From assembly GCA_016906335.1 (NCBI GenBank), contig JADEYG010000002.1, positions 124,001-188,000 of the forward strand: 64,000 nucleotides of DNA, read 5' to 3'. This DNA is from Novakomyces olei (taxonomy: Eukaryota; Ascomycota; Novakomycetes; Novakomycetales; Novakomycetaceae). Shown piece by piece: positions 1 through 11,721 of the stretch. A program made the position numbers and the translations under genes. Within the stretch, counting starts at the first letter, position 1; each line of letters starts with the position of its first letter. The notes beneath the pieces are model-generated. The model had not been told where the DNA came from and ran no database searches. It saw only the letters and a list, made by a program, of their open reading frames with translations.

Positions 1-745
1 CAAACGTCCATTTGCCTCTGCCAAACAGCCGCAGTTTACTCTGCGAAAAAGGCGATTGCTGTAGCAATGGATCGCATTCTTGGCTGCTTAAAACACTCGC
101 CTCCATATCTCGCCATTCCTCAATAGCACGACCCCTTCCTTCGTCCTCATGCGCATACTCCTCCGAGTACCGCAGCTCCAAGTACCGCCCAAAAGGGTAG
201 AACGCGTAACGCGCTAGTCCGGCAAAGACGCGTCTGTAGCGGGCGCCTGTACGCGTCCAAACTACGCACATTACCAGTGTGGGCAGAGTAAACAGCAGCG
301 CCATCCACCAGCCAAACAGCAGTACCCAAAGAGCATTATTGTAGCTGTTGTGGCCACGAGTCCGGCCCGGTGCGGAGTGGATCTCGCCTTCAGCGCTGCG
401 CTGAACTGACCTGGATTTCTTATAGACCGCCGGCTTCCATATTCTTATACCAAAGGGGTGCGACTTGTTTATCCGCTCCTGCCGCTCCTTCAAGTCGAGG
501 CTCGTTACGCTCTGTACACTGTCCGCATCGCTCTCAGGGCTGTTTTGTGACGTATCTGCGCCCGTTTCAGCATCGTTTCTACGCCCATTGTCTCTCGACA
601 ATGAACCTTGCTCCGATCCGGCTACCGAGCCTCGGTCCGAGTTCGCTTCCAGCTGCGGCTGTGGCGGGTCCTGCTCAATTGCGTCACCCACATCTGCCGG
701 CGCTGGCCGTTCGCTAAAGTAATCAGTCTCGCCAGAGCCCGACAT
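1..745 (-). CDS. VNX1-like vacuolar monovalent cation/H+ antiporter, N-terminal part
   Basis: The reading frame is open from an ATG at 745 to the window edge (248 codons, no stop), so the gene continues to the left. The first 95 residues or so are polar and acidic, as in the long cytosolic N-terminus of fungal Vnx1 exchangers. A motif follows that I recognise from that family: NKSHPFGIRIWKPAVYKKSR, then a polar stretch and a first membrane segment beginning NNALWVLLFGWWMALLFTLP. The S. cerevisiae relative is a vacuolar Na+/K+(Ca2+)/H+ exchanger of the CAX superfamily. The exchanger core itself lies outside the window, so the assignment rests on the N-terminal signature alone. The gene is divergent from MYO1 across a 513-bp gap. 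Confidence 0.62.
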   Translation of the reverse strand, partial: MSGSGETDYFSERPAPADVGDAIEQDPPQPQLEANSDRGSVAGSEQGSLSRDNGRRNDAETGADTSQNSPESDADSVQSVTSLDLKERQERINKSHPFGIRIWKPAVYKKSRSVQRSAEGEIHSAPGRTRGHNSYNNALWVLLFGWWMALLFTLPTLVMCVVWTRTGARYRRVFAGLARYAFYPFGRYLELRYSEEYAHEDEGRGRAIEEWRDMEASVLSSQECDPLLQQSPFSQSKLRLFGRGKWTF

Positions 746-800
746 TGTGCGCGTCCTGCGCAGTGCGCAATGTATTTTTGTGAATTTATTATCAGAATTA

Positions 801-964
801 TTTATTTATTATAAATAAATAATAAATAATAAATAATAAATAATAAATAATAAATAATAAATAATAAATAATAAATAATAAATAATAAATAATAAATAAT
901 AAATAATAAATAATAAATAATAAATAATAAATAATAAATAATAAATAATAAATAAATAATAAAT
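801..964. repeat. AATAAAT heptanucleotide microsatellite
   Basis: About 20 near-perfect copies of a 7-bp A/T unit (AATAAAT) fill the gap between the divergent VNX1-like and MYO1 genes, roughly 55 bp upstream of the VNX1-like start. The overlapping open frames are periodic peptides (LLFIIYY) and are not genes. The rest of the 746-1258 gap shows no gene. Confidence 0.95.
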
Positions 965-1258
965 TGTGCTTCATCAATACTGCATGCAGTATTGCTTGCA
1001 ATGATAACCAGCTCTCGGAATGACATCTATTATTGGGATTAGCGTAAGCAGAAATACGTAGTAGCAATTGTACACTCGGCTCCGTTGCCGGACGTATGCG
1101 GGGCGGCAATTCACAGCGATACGGGAGCGATTAAGGCTGAAATCGAACGCGGCAGATTTCGATTACGGCCATACAATCGTCGAGCCAAAAATCGGGAAAA
1201 AAAAACGGTTATAAAGACACAAGTATCGAAGCTGTGGGTCAACTTTGCCAAGTGTTAA

Positions 1259-4200
1259 ATGGTACATTCGCCTTCCTTTTATCGCATTGCGCCAATAGAT
1301 CTGAGCTAATGTCAAGGCGATTACAAAACGCGCGGGCCGTACAAAAGGCCTTCATCATGGCGGAATCGATGCAGCGGCAAAAGGCGGCAAGCAGCAGCCG
1401 GCAGCGGTTAAAAAAGCCGCTTACGAAGCGACAAAGCGGAAAGCCGTCGGTGTCGATGATCTTACGCTCCTGTCGACGATCAGCAACGAGTCAATCAATG
1501 AAAATTTGAAGAAACGGTTCCAGAATGGAGAAATTTATACTTATATCGGCCACGTGCTTATTAGTGTGAACCCGTTCCGTGATTTGGGTATATACACGCA
1601 CGACATTGTCGAGTCTTACAAGGGCAAAAACCGTTTGGAAATGGCGCCGCACGTGTTTGCTATCGCCGAGAGCTCTTACTACCAGCTGAAAGCGTACAAT
1701 GAGAATCAGTGTATCATTATTTCCGGAGAGTCTGGCGCAGGAAAAACAGAGGCAGCCAAACGGATAATGGAGTATATCGCCAGCGCCTCTGAGGGCGGAG
1801 AGGACTCGGCTATCCAGCGAGTGAAGGAGACGATTCTCGCCACCAATCCGCTGCTCGAGTCTTTTGGCTGCGCAAAGACGTTGCGCAACAACAACTCTTC
1901 CAGACACGGAAAGTACCTCGAGATTGAGTTTAGTCGTGCCGGAGCGCCTATGGGCGCTCACGTTATCAACTACCTGCTGGAAAAGGGTAGGATCGTTTCG
2001 CAGATTAAAGACGAGAGGAATTTCCATATTTTTTACCAGTTTACAAAGGCGGCTTCGCAAAGGCACAGGGAAATGTTTGGTATTCAGGGCCCAGAGTCGT
2101 ACGTGTACACGTCACAATCGAAATGCTTCAATGTTGAGGGGATAGATGACAACAAGGACTTTGCTGTTACAACGCAGGCCATGACTACGATTGGCATTAC
2201 GGGTGAGGAGCAGGACGAAATCTTTAGAATGATTGCCATCATTCTGTGGATTGGTAATATTCAGTTTGCAGAAGATGCTGAGGGGAACGCTCAAGTGGCA
2301 GATACTGCAGTTACGGATTTTGTGGCTTATCTGATGGGCGTTGATGCTGCGCTTCTGGTAAAGGCAATAACCATCAGGATTATTGAAACGCAGCACGGCA
2401 TGAGACGGGGCAGTATCTATGACTCGCCGCTGAATAATACTCAGGCTTCGGCAGTACGTGATGCCCTGGCCAAAGGCATTTATAGCAGTCTCTTTGATTG
2501 GCTCTTTGAGCGGGTCAACAAGTCTCTGACTGCGCGCGGTGAGCATACGCAAGTGAACAAGACTATCGGCATCTTGGATATTTATGGGTTTGAAATCTTT
2601 GAACAAAATTCCTTTGAGCAGCTGTGTATCAACTATGTCAACGAAAAGCTGCAGCAAATTTTTATTCAATTGACGCTGAAAACGGAGCAGGAGGAGTACG
2701 TTCGTGAGCAAATTAAATGGACACCGATAAAGTACTTCAACAACAAAGTAGTGTGTGATTTAATTGAGGAGAAGAGGCCGCCCGGAATTTTTGCCGCCTT
2801 GAACGATGCAATTGCCACTGCTCATGCTGATTCAGTAGCGGCGGACAACTCGTTTGCTCAGAGGCTTAATATGCTCTCCTCCAACCCTCATTTTGAGTCC
2901 CGCAGGGCTCAGTTTATTGTGAAGCATTACGCTGGCGATGTTACGTACAATACGGTGGGGATGACAGACAAGAACAAGGATCAATTGCAGAAAGATTTGC
3001 TTGAACTAGTGCAGACTACTAACAACGGCTTTTTGCTCTCTCTGTTTTCCGAGCATATTGATACCAGTTCCAAGCGTCGGCCGCCGACTGCCGGAGACAA
3101 GATCAAACAGTCGGCAAACGATTTAGTGAGCACTCTGATGCAGTGCCAACCGAGCTATATCCGCACAATCAAACCCAACTCTCATCGGTCGCCGACAGAG
3201 TACGACGATCATGCAGTTTTGCACCAGGTAAAGTACCTCGGCTTGCAAGAGAATGTAAGGATCCGCCGTGCCGGGTTCGCCTACCGTCAAACCTTTGAAA
3301 AGTTTGTTGAGCGATTCTACCTGCTCTCTCCCAAGACTTCTTATGCCGGAGAGTATACGTGGAAGGGGGATATGCCCAGTGCAGTGAAGGAAATCTTTAG
3401 GGCAACAAATATACCGGATGACGAGTGGCAAATGGGTGTAACAAAGGCCTTTATTAAACGACCAGAAACCCTATTTGCCCTGGAGGGCATGCGCGACCGG
3501 TACTGGCATACTATGGCCACTCGGATCCAGCGGGCCTGGCGCCGCTACTGCTGCTACCGGAACGAGTGTGCGAGTAAAATACAGAAAATGTGGAGAGAGT
3601 CTAAACGCACTATAAAGTACGTACAGTGGCGGGATAGGGGCAACGAGTTGGTGTACGGGAAAAAGGAGAGACGACGGTTCAGTTTGCTGGGGTACCGAAG
3701 ATTTTATGGGGATTATATTGGCTGCAATTTTCGTGGAGGCATTGGAGAAATGATTTGCAAGGCTACTGGCATCCGTGAACATGTTGAATTCTCTGCCCGC
3801 TGTGACGTTTTGCTGTCAAAGCTCGGCAGATCGAGTAAGCCAGCGCCCCGGCAGTTGATAATGACTCGGCAGACGGTTTACATTGTTGTAACCACCGTGC
3901 ACAATCGGCAGTTGACGCATACAATTGAACGGTCAGTGTCGATCCCGCAGATCAAATACGTGGGCATGACTAACCTGCGGGATGATTGGTTTGCTATCGG
4001 CCTCGGGTCGCTGTCGGAACCCGATCCTTTTGTGTCTTGTGTCTTCAAGACAGAGTTTGCTACCCGCCTTGACGGGTTCAAGTCCGGCGGGCTCAGTCTC
4101 AGGATTGGGCCCACTATTGAGTATGCAAAGAAACCTGGAAAATTGGTGGCCATAAAGGCAGTTAGAGACGAGAGTATTCCCCGCGACGATCATTACAAGA

Positions 4201-4853
4201 GCGGAGCTATTCATGTGCCCACAGGCGAAAACTCGCGCAGCAAATCCAAACCTACACCTCAGCCCAGGGGGTCGACAGCAGCAAGCTCAAGGAGAAAACC
4301 GGCTCCAAGACCAGCAGCCGCAGCTAAACCTGCTCAAAATATTAACCCTAACCCTGTCTCTATTCGTAACGGAATTGCTACTAACCCTAACCCTAACCCT
4401 ACACCTGCTTCTGCCAAATTCTCGGCGGGCGTTGGTGCGGCAGTCAATGGAACGAGTGGTCGCAAAGCCGCACCGCCCCCTCCCCCGCCACCACCGGCTC
4501 CTCCAGCAGAAGAGAAAGATTTATACATTGCGCTTTACGATTTTGCCGGTCGTTCAGGGAACGAGTTGTCCATTAAAAAGGACGATATTGTCAAAGTCCT
4601 GCAGGGCGATACTGGTGGATGGTGTCTTGGACTGCTTAATGGAGCAGAAGGATGGGTCCCAGCCAATTATATAGAGCCCTGTAAGCCAGTGTCTAGAGCT
4701 CCTCCACCACCTCCGCCAGCTGCGCCTTCTGCCTCTGGAGGCAATAGTGGCTCTCAGACGCCGACGAATGCTAATATTGGAAGTCTCGCAGATGCGTTGA
4801 GGCAGAGGGCTTCATTGAACCGAGGCGGCAATGACGATGATGAAGAATGGTGA
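1259..4853 (+). CDS. MYO1: Class-I unconventional myosin (Myo3/Myo5 type)
   Basis: Exons are 1259-1261 and 1317-4853 (1179 aa). This actin motor drives cortical actin patches and endocytosis and activates Arp2/3. Visible parts: the P-loop GESGAGKT at about residues 138-145; a phosphorylatable TEDS-site serine in RGSIYDSPL at about 367; an IQ-like neck after the converter ([12 protein letters not shown]); a basic TH1 tail; a proline- and Asn-Pro-rich linker; an SH3 domain at about 1069-1124 ([15 protein letters not shown]); and a C-terminal acidic motif DDDEEW. The frame upstream of the conserved motor has no ATG but reads ITKRAGR, the usual fungal N-terminus. An ATG followed at once by GTACAT, with an intron ending CTAATGTCAAG, restores MAITKRAGR. 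Exon 1 is therefore the start codon alone. Telomere-like CCCTAA repeats lie in the linker. Confidence 0.97.
4343..4402 (+). repeat. Telomere-like CCCTAA repeats inside the MYO1 reading frame
   Basis: Two short runs of TAACCC (about two copies at 4343-4356 and three at 4382-4402) lie within the tail linker of MYO1. They are translated in frame as Asn-Pro dipeptides (NPNP and NPNPNPNP). Confidence 0.9.
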
Positions 4854-4856
4854 TTA

Positions 4857-5237
4857 ATTTGGTCGGTTTCGAGTTACTTTGATTATAATCTTTAAATTTA
4901 TTAATAATTTATTTTTATTTTTATTTTAAATTTAAATTTAAATTTATCAATATTTTTGTTTTTATGTTTCTCGATATTTATGAAAGAAGATAGTTGACGC
5001 CGGTCTCTGGTTATTATCATAGACGCTGCAAGAATGAAGTTTGGAGAAAAGGAGATAAAAAAGCAGTCGAAAGTTAATAAAGTTAGACTGAAGAGATCCT
5101 GAACGGAATGGAGTAAGCAACGTTGACATTTTGAGAAATCAATAGTATATTACTTTATTGCTAGCAAATACCGGTATTATACGCCGCCCGACGCAACTGC
5201 TACGAATTGCGCTCAACCCTTTACCCGACTCTTCCGC
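4857..5237. other. Intergenic gap, A/T-rich, no gene seen
   Basis: This holds the convergent 3' ends of MYO1 and the TMEM14 gene. It starts with a nearly pure A/T stretch (4890-4980) that would serve as 3' UTR and polyadenylation region. No open frame or RNA gene could be supported. Confidence 0.6.
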
Positions 5238-5715
5238 TTATACTCCGTAAATGTTTTCGTACCACTTTTTGCTGTAGTAAGCAGTCGAAAACAGACCCAA
5301 TGAAAGTAACCCTGACGGCACCGGTTTAAACCCGACTTTTTGAACTCGTCCAATCGCTGCTGCGAAAAGCGTCACAGACGAAACTGACGTTAGACGGAAC
5401 TAACTATACAAGACAGCGGAGAAAAAAAAATAAATATAAAATATAAAAAATAAAAAATAAAAAAAATAAGCCGAGCAATATATTTAATGCAAACATGTAC
5501 AAATTGATGTGCGAGTATAGGGCAATCGTACCAGTAGCAAGCTCAGTCCCGTAATCTCTGTTTTGCTGTAAGAGGTAGCCGGAAAGAGCAAAAGCCGATC
5601 CGAGCCCTAGGCCGGCAATAAGACTCGGCTTTGACCGTTTCTTCGCGTAGCCCATAGCGCCACCAAAGGCTAAAAGGCCGGCCATAGTGTACGACGGGTG
5701 ATGAGACTGAGGCAT
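5238..5715 (-). CDS. TMEM14-family small membrane protein
   Basis: Exons are 5532-5715 and 5238-5383 (109 aa). TMEM14 proteins are four-helix inner-membrane proteins, mitochondrial in animals (TMEM14C acts in porphyrin export); yeast YJR085C is the likely counterpart. The N-terminus HHPSYTMAGLLAFGGAMGYA, Gly-rich helices and the C-terminal KPVPSGLLSLGLFSTAYYSK fit the family, and the length is typical. The intron starts GTACGATT and ends TCTAACGTCAG, which rejoins the frame as ATVSSVTL. An in-frame ATG at 5745 would add ten residues; I chose 5715 because family members start just before the HPS/T motif. Confidence 0.88.
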
Positions 5716-6169
5716 TAGCAAAAGCTTATCGGAGTGAATTACCATCGTTGCAGATGAATTGAATCAATTTAAAATTAAATTATTATAATTAGATTTAATA
5801 ATTAAATTATTATAATTAGATTTAATAGATATTATAATTAATATAATTAATATTATTAATATAATTAATAGACAATCAAATTAATAAACTACAATTAATA
5901 ACAGCTGTTGAGAAGTTGGAACAGGGAAAGAATAAAGGGGATTAGCTACTCTAGATTTTGAGATTTTACGGGCTTGGACAAAATGGATAGAGAATTAACC
6001 ATTAAATAAAGAATCAAATCTTTGATTAACATGTAAAAGTTTGGTCAACAATAATCATTAATGGGTAATATTACCAAATAAATAATAAATATTATAAATA
6101 TAATAATAAACATATTTAATTATCATTTAGTTAATCAGCGAGCGTACAGTGCACGGCCATTAGCATCGT

Positions 6170-6250
6170 AAATTCTTTGCATCGTAATACTCTTTGCATC
6201 GTAATACTCTTTGCATCGTAATACTCTTTGCATCTTGATACTCTTGGCTC
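6170..6250. repeat. 17-bp tandem repeat, about 4.5 copies
   Basis: A 17-bp unit (CTTTGCATCGTAATACT) is repeated about four and a half times, with decay in the last copy. It lies just beyond the stop codon of the exportin gene, in an otherwise A/T-rich 600-bp gap (5716-6314) that shows no gene. Confidence 0.9.
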
Positions 6251-6314
6251 GTAAACTCCTCTGTTCAAAATTGCAATTAATGTGGCTACACATGAACCGA
6301 CCTGCGACGCAGGC

Positions 6315-9300
6315 CTAATCTTCCTCGCCTGTCCGTTTAAACAAGTCTGTGAGCCCCACATCCTCCTCCGTCTCGGCAGTTTCAACGAGGTTGGTAGACC
6401 TTTTCCCACTAAACTGGTCGTCCATAGAGGAAATCCGCAAATTGCTCCGGAACCGTCGCAGAATCTCCTTGGAATCCACATCGGCAACGCCAACACGGGC
6501 AAGAGCCTTCTTCCTGTCCAGAGTGCCGTTTATCGAGTTTTCGTTTATTCCGCCCGACTGAACGAGCCCCCACATGAGCAGCTTTTGTGTCCGCTTGTTC
6601 GTGGTGGCCATAATCTCAGAGTGGAACTGCTCCAGCCGTCCACCCTGAGCGAGGTTTGGGATAGTGAGCAGGACAGAGCGGCAGGCACCTGAGCCCCTCG
6701 ACTCGGCGGCCAAGTACAGCTGCACCAGGATCTGTGCTAAAGCAGAGTACTGTGGGCTAAAGTAGGCGTCGTGGACCATAAACAGGATTGTTTTTAGTGC
6801 CTCAGCGTAGAACCGCTCTTCTACTACTCGACCAGGTCCAGAGGGAGCGGCAACGAGGTACACGAGTGACTTGAGGATGGCAATTGCCACTCCGCAGGAC
6901 CGCTGGTCCCGTACAGACATCGTGAACAGCACAATGCCGATAATGGGCACTACAATCGACGGCTGAGAGGCGGAAAAGATGGCTATTGTAGACACTACAG
7001 GCTCTACGCCGGCCGTGTGAGCCGGAGCCGGAGCTTGGCCGGCACAGAGGTCCCGGACGAGGCGGACAGCGGCATTTGTAAAGTGCCGGAGAAGGCACTC
7101 CTCCATCATTTCGTCACTGAGATCGTCCTTGGGCGCCTCTTCCTCGTCCTGGTCGATTACGAGCCCTCGAGCGACCATCCGTGTCCACTCAGCTCGCAGC
7201 CTGTCCAGCAAATTACGCAAGAGAGAGGGTAAAAAGGGTGGGAGAGTAGTGCGCCAGTACTTGTAAGGGCAGTTATTTACAATCGTCCTCACTGCCGCAA
7301 TCAGGTTCGACAGTGCGTGGAAGGAGACACCGTCTGTACCAACGGCAAAGGCACTCTCCAACTGAGAGCCAATATCGGGAATAGCAAAGAAAGGTTCGTT
7401 CAGCATCGACAGAGCTGCAATAGTGGAGTAGCAGTGCTCACGTGTGCGCCTGACAAAGTGGCCGAGCGTATGCGCCAACTCTTTTACCGTGTCTGACGAC
7501 CTCGAAGACTCCTCGAGAAACTCGTCCTTGGACAGCTTGCTCACACCGTGCAGCCAGAACCGTTCCTGCCGGGACTCGTGCATGACCGCCTGCACTTCGG
7601 CGGGGTAGCCGGCAAAGGCGGACGGCTGTGCGATCTCGTGCAGGCAACTGCTCAGTTAGTACCGTAGTAGAGTGTTTTTTTTTTTTTTTTTTTTTTTTTT
7701 TTTGGGTATATTTTTGTATAATTTTGTATATTTTTGTATAATTTTGTATAATTTTGTATAATTTTGTATTTGTTTTGTATTTTCTTTTGGTCAAACCTGC
7801 TGGCTTACCGTGTTATACTGACGAGGCTCGGGAATATTTCCCGGTAGACAGGCGCCCACAGCTCACAGCTTAGTTTCATATCCGCCTCGCTTTTCAAACC
7901 GCTCTCCATCGATACCTCGACAAATTTTCTAAACGCCCGTACCGGCCACATCTGCCAGTTTTAGTACAAACAAACAATTAAACGAAATACAGGTAAACGA
8001 AAAACAAAAAACAGGTAAACAAAAGACAATTAAACAATTAATAAAGAAAAAAGAAAAACATTCTTTTTGCGCCTGAGCAGTAAACTACGACGACTTACCT
8101 TTTTCCGCTCCTCTTTAAGTTCCTCCTGCAATTTAAGCCCCTGCTCGTCCAGCTTAAAATTATCCATATTCTCGTGCACAACATCAATCTTGCGCGAAAC
8201 AATGTACTCATAGATCTTTTGCACACCAAAAAACCTTGAAAAATTATTGAGACTGCTGATATCCGACTGCAGCTCGGGGTTTGACCAGATACGCAGAATC
8301 GGATCCACAACTTCATGGAACTTTGCCGCCTTGTCTTGCGCGGGGATAGACGAAAGCTGGCTAATGACCAGCAGAAAAGCACTGTACACAGTGTTTTCAT
8401 TTTCAGACCGCGTTCTGTCCGTCGAAATTCGCTGGATATGCTCTTTTAAATTGTCGTACTCGGTCTAGTAATTAGCAAATTGCGTGGCTCGATTTCGTGC
8501 TGTATTACTATCAGTATATTTGGCATTGCGCAAGCAAGACGGATAAGCTCTCCACCACAACGGCCACGGAGCTCTCGAATCCGTATTACCACCTCGTCCG
8601 CGTACCCTACGGGATACGGATAGCTCGTAGTCGTAATAACACGCTGTAGCACCGTGCCCAGCATTACATTGCCTATTAACGAGGCTCCAGAATCATCGAG
8701 CAAGCTCGCAAACGTTACCAGCAGTGAAATTTGTCGACCCATAATAAGCGGATCCTGGATCTGTAAATACATTATTATAATAAAATGAGAATAAAATGAG
8801 AATAAAATAAGACTAAAATAAGAATAAAATAAGACTAAAATAAGAATAAAATAAGACTAAAATAAGAATAAAATAAGACTAAAATAAGAATAAAATAAGA
8901 ATAAAATAAGAATAATGAAATAATGAAATACAACACGAGCAAAGCCATCCTTTATTCTGCCCTGCACGCTCATGCCAAACATGCGCTCTGCTTCCTTTCT
9001 GCCTTTATTTATGATCTGATTAAATTGCGTGTAGACTTACCTCAAAATCTGATACAGCTAGTTGCGAACACCATTGTGTAATATGTGTATGTATGTGCTC
9101 GTAAACGGGCCCACTTAATCGCGAATTTTGGGGGCTAACATTCAGCACCTTCTCTTCATCTCGAATACGCTGAGTCCCACGGAGACACGCATCAATTATA
9201 CTGAAAATCTGATCGCATCTTATATAAGCCGGGCTCGATTTGCGGCACAGGCCGTGTTCGTCTCGGAAACTTGAATCCAGCTTGGTGCTGTAGAAGTCTT

Positions 9301-11437
9301 TCACGTATGCGTCCACACGCGATACTGATTCGACAGGCTTAAGCAGATGAGTAAATCGAAAAGCCAAGCGGGTATGTAATTACTTCCAAAAAATAACACA
9401 AAGTAATAATACAAAATAACAAGATAAACACTAATAATAATATTTGTAATAACACTTTAAAAAATGGATGGCATACCTGAATGTACGTAATCATTCGCAA
9501 AATGTCAGACATGAATCTTTTCATATTCGACGCAAATGCGTGGAGTTCCGGAATACCTTCAATATCCACGTCAAGCAGGAAAGTAACTGGCGAATTCGCC
9601 AAAACATGGCTACGAGCATCCTCGTACTAAGTGAACAAACAAGCGTTAGTATATAAATTGGTTTTTGTTGAAATGCTTCCTTCCAATTAACATACCGAAA
9701 TCATGTTTGTGCAAGCAATGTCGAATAATGTCGAGAGCCGTGGAATCAGCTGATTAGGAATGCGAAGTGGGGATTCACGTAACGTGACTGTCCAAAACGT
9801 TTGTGTCATTGAAACTATCATCAACGAAGGGCTTTTCATAGTTCGAAGCACCAGATCGAGGTATGCACTGTATGCATCCTCTGGGAAATCCTTGAATAAT
9901 GGTATTTTTGATCCAAGAGCTATAATTGTCTAAAACCAATTAGCAAAAAAGACTAATCAAAAGTACACTCTATTCAATTTTTTCACTAAATAAATGAAAA
10001 AAAAAAACAAAAAAGTCAGTAGATAATGACAGTAACTGTATACAATCTTTCAAAATAAAATATTAAATAGCTTGCGGTAAAGAGCATGACCTACCTCTGA
10101 AAGTTTCTTTAGTACAGTGTAAGACGATTCATCAACACCCGTCTTGTCCGCTTTCAAACTGTCCGAGAGCAAATCAAACACTTGCTGCAATGCCTGCAAG
10201 CTCTGTGATTCAAACAAGGCTTCTGCTATTGGCCAGAGTGGATCTGCACTCGATGAGACCCGATATATCAATATGTATAGACAATCAAGTGCAACCTTCA
10301 CGAGTAAGCAGACGAAATTAAACTCGTAAAAATTCTTACCGCTTGGACTGGAGCATTGCCGTTAATAAGGCACCCACAAACGTTTTGTGCTACTTTACAC
10401 TCAACAATGCTTTCTGGTAAAACCCAGCTCAGACTCGTCTTAATTGCAGACAAAATATTGGCGCGGTCCCTTTGCTCCGTGGCAGTCAATAACGAATTAG
10501 ACAGGATCTGGAGCCAGCCGGGATTGTCCTCGGGAATAAGCACTTCAAACGGGAGACCTTGCTCTCCGTAATGTGCTTTCAGGACACTTGCGGAACATAC
10601 AATCGAGAGCAGGCCGGTGCTTAAGACAGTGTGCCGCAGTCCGGCTACCTCGTCATCTAATAAAAATACATCCTCAATGAAGGCTTGTAAAATGGAAAGC
10701 GCAAGCGTGCGGCCCTGTGCCTAATCATGGTTAGAACCTCAGCATTTCCCAGAAAGCAATCATACGTTTTTGTCATAAATTTGATGCAATATGGTATCCA
10801 TGTCCATCCAGGAAGTCAGCCATTCTCGCTTAGCGACTTCGACAAACAAAGCGGCCGTCTTTTCGCGTACAAAGTGTGATTCGTTTCCGCGTAAGCCCTG
10901 AGTTTGTCAACAGTTTTCCCAATTTAATTGCTCTGCTATAATTTTAGATCAAGGCTTACGTTTAACGCAATATCAACCACCCATTCCCGAATCTGATTAC
11001 GTTGGTCCAGACTATATTTTGCCCAAAACGCGGAGACACAGTGATTGATTATCGACAATCCGAAATGCCGAACCGGATCAAAATCAGGACCCGTGTCAGA
11101 GCGTTTCATAAGCTCATAGCCGTATATAGGAGCCAGCGGCTGGTTTTTGATCTCCTCCAGAGTCTTTAAAGCACAATTAGAAATGATGCGTGCAAATAGG
11201 TCTCTGCAATAACTTACAGATTGCGCGCGTAGCCGATCATTGTTGGTGGAAGCCGGCGAGTGCACTACGGCGAGCGCCTGCACGATGACTTGTAGCTCTG
11301 CAAACGGAGACGGATCAGTGTTCATGCTCTTGTGTGCCTGAAGACTATGGCCGAGTTTAAAGGAGACCAAGTATGAAACAATAATCTCTATGACTTTTGA
11401 TCTTCCTGTGGAAACACGTACCTGAGTCTGTGGACAT
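6315..11437 (-). CDS. MSN5: Exportin-5/Msn5-type karyopherin
   Basis: Exons, 5' to 3': 11422-11437, 11218-11297, 11163-10960, 10897-10766, 10720-10340, 10295-10095, 9929-9696, 9626-9477, 9337-9041, 8760-8509, 8464-8099, 7951-7809 and 7647-6315 (1262 aa). It is a HEAT-repeat nuclear export receptor that works with RanGTP; Msn5/Xpo5 export phosphoproteins, tRNA or hairpin RNA. The N-terminal exons give VIVQALAVVHSP, then DPVRHFGLSIINHCVSAFW and VAKREWLTSW, the importin-beta-like start typical of this branch. Length is as expected. Introns end in motifs such as TTCTAACCATGATTAG and GCTAATTACTAG. The first exon (MSTDS, 16 nt) is the least certain; an ATG at 11325 is an alternative. The exon 8/9 junction was chosen because nearer acceptors break the frame. 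XPO5 rather than another exportin is a family-level judgement. Confidence 0.82.
7675..7780. repeat. Poly-T run plus TTTTGTATAA-type repeats in an exportin intron
   Basis: A run of about 29 T on the plus strand is followed by roughly seven imperfect copies of a 10-bp unit (TTTTGTATAA), all within the last intron of the exportin gene (7648-7808). Confidence 0.85.
8779..8925. repeat. Intronic minisatellite, 22-bp higher-order unit
   Basis: Alternating 11-bp variants (AATAAAATAAG and ACTAAAATAAG) form about six copies of a 22-bp unit inside the exportin intron between exons 9 and 10 (8761-9040). There are no C or G differences apart from the alternating position. Confidence 0.88.
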
Positions 11438-11608
11438 CACTGGCCGGCCATAATGTCGCTCGCCCCGTTCACTAATAGTGCCAATTTGTGCACGTCGAAT
11501 TGCCCCTCGCCCAACTGTTTATGAGCCTTGTCTCGCAGTGTTAACTTTATTAGTCTGTAGTATCGTAGTTTCGTGTTTTATTCACACGTACATGCATTAT
11601 TACATGTA

Positions 11609-11610
<2 letters not shown>

Positions 11611-11697
<87 letters not shown>
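11611..11697. repeat. AAT trinucleotide microsatellite
   Basis: About 29 copies of AAT lie in the 284-bp divergent gap between the exportin gene and the Vma22-like gene, ending 25 bp before the latter's start codon. Confidence 0.95.
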
Positions 11698-11721
11698 TTA
11701 TTATTAATTGTTTTGGCGCCG

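Noticed and set aside
798-1109. Open frames made of repeated LLFIIYY
   Set aside because: They are translations of the AATAAAT microsatellite and have no protein-like composition.
8779-8925. Regular alternating repeats considered as a CRISPR-like array
   Set aside because: Units are contiguous A/T-rich minisatellite copies inside a eukaryotic intron, without unique spacers.
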